Origin: Bradyrhizobium sp. CCBAU 51627
Lineage (GTDB): Bacteria > Pseudomonadota > Alphaproteobacteria > Rhizobiales > Xanthobacteraceae
DNA: 64,000 bases
NCBI RefSeq assembly: GCF_028128765.1
Contig: NZ_LBJG01000088.1
Coordinates: forward strand, 1 to 64,000
Reading direction: 5' to 3'
In this document: positions 60,163-64,000 of the stretch, in pieces
Layout: each line of letters begins with the position of its first letter
Numbering within the stretch: position 1 is the first letter of the stretch
Notes under the pieces: generated by a model
Database searches by the model: none
Seen by the model: only the letters and a program-made list of their open reading frames with translations
Told to the model about the DNA's origin: nothing
Position numbers and translations under genes: made by a program

Positions 60163-60840
60163 TTAGGCGGATGGCTTCAGGAACCCCACCACCATCCGTG
60201 TCGTCTCGTCCACCAGCGTCCGCACCGTCTTCTCCCGCAACACCTCGGCCTGGTTCAGCACCGTGTTGTGCGCGATGGCTTCGATCGTGCTGACGCAAAT
60301 GAACGTTGCGATATCGAGTTCGATCTTGCGCATTTCCTTCCGGTGGTTCTCGAAATAGGCGCGCACCAGGGTGTGGACTTCGCGGATGAAGGCTTCAGTG
60401 TCGAGCTTTCCGGCGCGGGGGATCTGCTCGGCGAGGACGCGGTGCAGTTTTGGATTGATGCGGTGGGTTTCGATCGCGACCGTGACGAGGCGGCGCACGG
60501 CTTTCTCGATCGGCATGTCCGCGATTTCGCAAAGCGTGGTGCGGACGATGGCCATGACCTCCTCCTGGTGGCGGTCGATCACGGCGGCAACGAGCGCCTC
60601 CTTGCTGGGGAAATATTGATAGAGCGAGCCGACGCTGACGCCGGCGACCTCCGCGATCCGGTTGGTGCTGGTCTTCTCAAAACCCTCCCGGACCAGAATG
60701 CGAGCAGTTGCCTCGATCAGCGCGTCGACCGTGGCGCGGGACCGCTCCTGCGAGGCATTTTTCCGAGGTGTTGTGCGGGGTTTTCTGGCCACGGCCTTGT
60801 GATCTGAATGCGAGTTGGAAAAGCGAGTGAATGCTCGCAT
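60163..60840 (-). CDS. TetR-family regulator
   Basis: About 225 residues from the ATG at 60840, or 209 from a GTG at 60792 (VARKPRTTPRKN). The HTH is clear: RSRATVDALIEATARILVREGFEKTSTNRIAEVAGVSVGSLYQYFPSKEALVAAVIDRH. The ligand domain follows (TLCEIADMPIEKAVRRLVTVAIETHRINPKLHRVLAEQIPR). It is divergent from a hydrolase gene, and the spacer holds the perfect palindrome GCCGACCGGTCGGC, a typical TetR site. Confidence 0.9.
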   Translation of the reverse strand: MRAFTRFSNSHSDHKAVARKPRTTPRKNASQERSRATVDALIEATARILVREGFEKTSTNRIAEVAGVSVGSLYQYFPSKEALVAAVIDRHQEEVMAIVRTTLCEIADMPIEKAVRRLVTVAIETHRINPKLHRVLAEQIPRAGKLDTEAFIREVHTLVRAYFENHRKEMRKIELDIATFICVSTIEAIAHNTVLNQAEVLREKTVRTLVDETTRMVVGFLKPSA

Positions 60841-60853
60841 TATATCTGTAACC

Positions 60854-60867
60854 GCCGACCGGTCGGC
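60854..60867. promoter_or_regulatory. Candidate TetR operator
   Basis: GCCGACCGGTCGGC is a perfect 14-base palindrome between the divergent TetR (start 60840) and hydrolase (start 60914) genes, a typical place and form for TetR autoregulation. Confidence 0.6.
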
Positions 60868-60913
60868 AAGCCTCTTTGTCGCCGTGTCGAAAGAGCCAGA
60901 TGGGGATGTGGCC

Positions 60914-61888
60914 ATGAGCGTTGCAAGACTTGTGTCGGCCTTGCAGTTTTGTCCGGTCGGTTGCGTGTTCAGTCCGCCGGCCCGGCGCGATCCCGCGCCG
61001 AGCTTGCAGAGCCGCGTCTTCAACCTGCTGCTCGGGCTGCTTCCATACAAAGAACAGCTTGCCTCGGCCGAGGCCATGCAGGCGCAAGTGCAGAAGCTCG
61101 CATTGCAGCCGGCCTCGTTCGAGCCGGTGGGGCTCGGCCGCGGCGTCGATGCGATACTGACGAAGATGGGCGGCTGGCCGGTCTATTACACCGCGCCGTC
61201 GTCGGGCCATGAGGGCTGCAACCACGTCATGTTCCTGCATGGCGGCGGCTACATCAACGAGATCGCGCCGGCCCATTGGCGCTTTGTCGGTCAGATGACG
61301 CGCAAGGCCGGCGTCGTCTGCGTCGTGCCGGTCTATCCGCTGGCGCCGCGCGCGACTGCGAAGGACGTCGTGCCGGCGACGGCCGAGCTGCTGCGGATGC
61401 TGCTGGAGGACGCAGGGTCTGCAAAGGTCACCGTGGTCGGCAACTCGGCCGGCGCGGGCCTTGCGCTTGCCGCGTGTCAATGGCTGCGCGATCGCGGCCA
61501 TCGACAACCAAATCTGATGGTGCTGATCTCGCCCGCGGCCGACGCCTCCGTGGGCCGCCCTGAGCAGGCGGAGATCGCAACGCGCGATCCGACCCAGGAC
61601 ATTCCGGGGATTGTCGAAGCGGGACGGCTCTATGCCGGCGAGCTCGATGTCGGCCATCCCTTCATCAGCCCGCTCAACGGCGCTTTCCGTTCGCTTGCAC
61701 CGATGACGATCTTCTCCGGCACGCGCGATCTGCTCTACCCCGACAGCGTCGATCTCGCCGCGCGGGCGAGGGCGGCAGGCGTTTCGGTCGAGCTGCATCT
61801 GTGGCGGGACCAGCCGCACAATTACGCGATGATGCCAACGCCGGAGGGCCGGCGCGCGCGTGCGATGATATTGCGGGCGGTGGCTTAA
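60914..61888 (+). CDS. Alpha/beta hydrolase, HSL/esterase family
   Basis: A 324-residue esterase or lipase of the hormone-sensitive-lipase group. The oxyanion motif is HGGGYI (109-114), the nucleophile Ser178 lies in VGNSAGAG, Asp in SGTRDLLYPDS and His in RDQPHNYAMMP. It would hydrolyse short- to medium-chain esters. The start at 60914 (MSVARLVSALQF) is preferred over longer frame starts that run across the operator. It is probably repressed by the divergent TetR protein. Confidence 0.88.
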   Translation: MSVARLVSALQFCPVGCVFSPPARRDPAPSLQSRVFNLLLGLLPYKEQLASAEAMQAQVQKLALQPASFEPVGLGRGVDAILTKMGGWPVYYTAPSSGHEGCNHVMFLHGGGYINEIAPAHWRFVGQMTRKAGVVCVVPVYPLAPRATAKDVVPATAELLRMLLEDAGSAKVTVVGNSAGAGLALAACQWLRDRGHRQPNLMVLISPAADASVGRPEQAEIATRDPTQDIPGIVEAGRLYAGELDVGHPFISPLNGAFRSLAPMTIFSGTRDLLYPDSVDLAARARAAGVSVELHLWRDQPHNYAMMPTPEGRRARAMILRAVA

Positions 61889-62025
61889 AGAGAGAACGTG
61901 ACTGAGATCACAATGCGCGGTCTCATGCGAGACTTTGGTGCCAGCACACCTGGCGCTGATCGTGCCGCGTGGAGGGACAAGAGCGGCCCCCGGGCGTCTC
62001 CTCGGTATCAGTAGTTTTGCGGGCC

Positions 62026-62265
62026 TTAGGCGCGGCCCTTGATTTCGTAATGACCTGGCACGCATTTGTACCGCTCGAGGCGCCAGTTCGCGTGATAGAT
62101 CGGATGCTCGTCCATCCATTTCGCAAGCGGGGCCTGGGCGCCGACCGCGCACGCCATCATGGACATGTCGGGCGTCATATTGCTGTCGGTCACGATTTCC
62201 TCGACACAGCCGCCCGAGGCAGCAGCGCCAAGCCGGCAGAGCACGGCAACGACGGTTATGAACAT
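62026..62265 (-). CDS. Small exported protein of unknown function
   Basis: A 79-residue protein from the ATG at 62265: MFITVVAVLCRLGAAASGGCVEEIV (signal-like, possible cleavage after AAA or a lipobox-like AASGGC), then MTPDMSMMACAVGAQAPLAKWMDEHPIYHANWRLERYKCVPGHYEIKGRA. The conserved-looking segment HPIYHANWRLERYKC is characteristic of a small family in Bradyrhizobium that I know only as hypothetical. Three cysteines suggest an exported disulphide protein. Confidence 0.65.
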   Translation of the reverse strand: MFITVVAVLCRLGAAASGGCVEEIVTDSNMTPDMSMMACAVGAQAPLAKWMDEHPIYHANWRLERYKCVPGHYEIKGRA

Positions 62266-62589
62266 GAAAGTCACCTCATTGGTAGTTTCGACCACGAGGA
62301 GGATGCAAGCGGAGTGCCACAGCCTGTGTCCAAAACGACACGCCGGCTGGGCCCGTCCGTCCAGCGTTCCCCATTTGACGATTCGGATTGTAAAAAAATT
62401 GCCCATAAACCGAAGCCGGGGAACTACGGGGAACCCACAGAGAAAAAAGCAGAGATGAGCGATTGTGGGGGCAGTGCCGCGTCGGCGGCCCCTTCACAGC
62501 AGCGGCCGAGCCGATAGGCTTTGAGGCGTGCGAAATACCCGTCAAAGAGCGGGACCGCGCCAGGATCACAGGAAACGCGAGAGCAGACC
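62266..62589. other. Intergenic region with no recognised feature
   Basis: These 324 bases separate the small exported protein (minus) from the DHDPS-family gene (plus). I see no gene or clear repeat. It must hold both divergent promoters; none is clear enough to place. Confidence 0.4.
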
Positions 62590-63498
62590 ATGAAGGCACG
62601 ACCGACAGGCGTGATTCCGCCGATGACGACCCCGTTCCGCAAAGACGGCGAGATCGACTACAGGCTCATAGCGCCGCAAGTCGATTGGATGATCGGCGCC
62701 GGCGCGCATGGCGTCGCCGCCGGTGGCTCGACCGGCGAAGGCCACACGCTCGACCATGAGGAATATCGCGACCTGATGGCGGCGACGGTGGAGGCAGTGA
62801 AGGGGCGCATTCCCGTCATCGCCGGCATCATCGTCGATTCCACGCGCGATGCGATTCGCCGCGGCAAGCTCGTGCGCGACATGGATGTCGCAGCCCTCCA
62901 GGTCACCCCGGTGCACTATCTGTTCAAGCCTGATGACGAGGCGATGGTCGCGCATTTCCGCGCCATGGCTGACGAGACCGGGATGCCCATCATCATCTAC
63001 AACGTCGTGCCGTGGTCGTATTTGTCGCCGGCACTGCTGAGGCGGATCATGACGGAAGTGCCGCTGGTCATCGGCGTCAAGCAGAGCGCAGGTGATCTCA
63101 AGCTGTTCGCTGATCTCATGATGATGGCGCCGGACAAGCTGATCTTCAGCGCGGTCGATGCCCTGATGTATCCCTCCTACACGCTGGGGGCCCATGGATC
63201 GATCGCCGCGATCCTGACCGCCGCGCCGCATGCCTCCGTGGCGCTTTGGGATGCAGTGAAGGCGGGCAATCATCCGGCCGCGCTCGATCTGCACAAGAAG
63301 CTGCTGACGCTGTGGAACGCGATCATCGCCGACAATCTGCCGGCCTGTACGCGTTATGCGCAGACGCTCCAGGGCCTGCCCATGACCTATCCGCGCGCGC
63401 CGATGCCGGAGGCATCGAATGCGCAGCAGGCCGCGACCCGCAAGGCGCTGGAGGCGCTCGGCGTGCTGAAGGGCGCGCGGGTCGAAGCGGCCGAATAG
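62590..63498 (+). CDS. DHDPS/NanA-family aldolase (not the lysine enzyme)
   Basis: A 302-residue class I aldolase-fold enzyme: GVIPPMTTPF, GVAAGGSTGEGHTLDHEEYR (GSTGE in place of GTTGE), IIIYNVVPWSYLS (Tyr137) and the Schiff-base Lys164 in VIGVKQSAGDLK. The C-terminus is longer than in DapA and the active-site loops differ. It probably acts in catabolism of a sugar acid or pyruvate-like compound. The SDR gene begins 146 bases downstream on the same strand and may be functionally linked. Confidence 0.88.
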   Translation: MKARPTGVIPPMTTPFRKDGEIDYRLIAPQVDWMIGAGAHGVAAGGSTGEGHTLDHEEYRDLMAATVEAVKGRIPVIAGIIVDSTRDAIRRGKLVRDMDVAALQVTPVHYLFKPDDEAMVAHFRAMADETGMPIIIYNVVPWSYLSPALLRRIMTEVPLVIGVKQSAGDLKLFADLMMMAPDKLIFSAVDALMYPSYTLGAHGSIAAILTAAPHASVALWDAVKAGNHPAALDLHKKLLTLWNAIIADNLPACTRYAQTLQGLPMTYPRAPMPEASNAQQAATRKALEALGVLKGARVEAAE

Positions 63499-63644
63499 TC
63501 CGCACGCCGAAATAAACAATGTCGAGACGCAGTGCCGATCCGCTTTTACCTGCGGATGCGGCGCTGCTAGATTTTGCACGTGTCGCGCGCGCGGCGCGCC
63601 AACGATGAAGAAACAGACCGATAAGAGGAAGGGCCGAAAGTCCC

Positions 63645-64000
63645 ATGAAGGATTTTGCTGGAAAGATCGCCGTCATCACCGGTGGTGGCACGGGTATGGG
63701 GCGGGAGCTCGCCCGCCAGCTCGTTGCCGAGGGCTGCAACGTCGCGATGTGCGACGTCTCGGAAGCCGCCATGGCCGAGACCAAGCGGCTGTGCGAGGTC
63801 GAGAAGCTGCCGCAAGGCCTGCGCGTCACGACGCATGTCGCCGACGTCTCGATCGAGGATCATCTCAAGCGTTTTCGCGACGAGCTCGCCGAGCAGCAGA
63901 AGACGGACAAGATCCATCTGCTGTTCAACAACGCCGGCATCGGCGGTGGCGGCAGCCTGTTCACCAACACGCGCGAACAGTGGGAGCGCACGTTCAACAT
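63645..64000 (+). CDS. SDR-family oxidoreductase, truncated by window end
   Basis: The first 118 codons of a short-chain dehydrogenase/reductase: MKDFAGKIAVITGGGTGMGRELARQLVAEGCNVAMCDVS with the nucleotide motif TGGGTGMG (12-19), an NAD-type Asp after the second strand (AMCDVS) and LLFNNAGIGGGG (NNAG). The RBS AGAGGAAGG precedes the ATG. The catalytic Ser-Tyr-Lys lie beyond the end. Confidence 0.9.
   Translation, partial: MKDFAGKIAVITGGGTGMGRELARQLVAEGCNVAMCDVSEAAMAETKRLCEVEKLPQGLRVTTHVADVSIEDHLKRFRDELAEQQKTDKIHLLFNNAGIGGGGSLFTNTREQWERTFN

Overview
The window reads as chromosomal DNA of an alphaproteobacterium of the order Hyphomicrobiales (Rhizobiales), most likely Bradyrhizobium or a close relative. 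This rests on high G+C, a Porin_2-type porin, the lepB-rnc-era-recO order, an LdtR-type regulator, a ubiquinol-cytochrome c chaperone next to a YceD/DUF177 protein, an ALAD with an Asp-containing metal site, and several families of palindromic intergenic repeats that I recognise from Bradyrhizobium. No database search was possible, so all family names rest on motif recognition.

Layout. 1-8150: tRNA-Ser(GCU), a porin with a long leader and a clear terminator, a soluble lytic transglycosylase, dapA, mscL, smpB and a peroxiredoxin. 8150-13950: family-5-type uracil-DNA glycosylase overlapping a NYN-domain gene, rpoZ, rel/spoT, pdxJ and acpS. 14200-18080: the tightly packed lepB-rnc-era run, a small membrane protein and recO. 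18180-22200: a small exported protein, parC and a YeeE/YedE-type transporter. 22200-23118 is a gene-free block of dispersed repeat. 23119-33640: a metallo-beta-lactamase-fold enzyme, two MFS transporters, a class III cyclase, mntH with a Mur-like box, the Bpt leucyltransferase, an RDD protein, a GFA/CENP-V-like protein, hemB with an Irr-like box and a DUF6163-like protein. 34126-35340: ldtR and two small unknown genes. 35640-41500: glyA-nrdR-ribD-ribE-ribH-nusB-thiL, i.e. one-carbon metabolism, ribonucleotide reductase control, riboflavin and thiamine cofactors. 41600-44610: a Cys-rich protein and a potassium-independent H+-pyrophosphatase.

Two segments look acquired. The first, about 44.8-50.0 kb, is an AraC regulator, a Baeyer-Villiger-type monooxygenase, a MetX-like alpha/beta hydrolase and a FIST sensor. 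It lies between a frameshifted remnant of the 3' end of a Bug/TctC gene and the 3' end of an intact Bug/TctC gene, both in the same orientation. The monooxygenase and hydrolase could turn a ketone into an ester and then cleave it.

The second, 56400-59639, is the strongest candidate for an undescribed system. It is a 3.2-kb, visibly AT-richer mini-island in tRNA-Pro(GGG), bounded by an exact 47-bp direct repeat of the tRNA 3' part. It has no integrase, shares CACCCGAGT-type repeats at both ends, contains a degenerate tRNA-Pro-like piece, and carries four genes (RHH-like, XRE, DUF3800, P63C) with palindromic operators.

Between these lie bamE, the cytochrome bc1 chaperone, yceD, plsX, fabH, ihfA and a MerR regulator, which together form a conserved envelope, lipid and nucleoid block. 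After the island come a small membrane protein, a divergent TetR/alpha-beta-hydrolase pair, a small exported protein, a second DHDPS-family enzyme and the start of an SDR gene cut by the window end.
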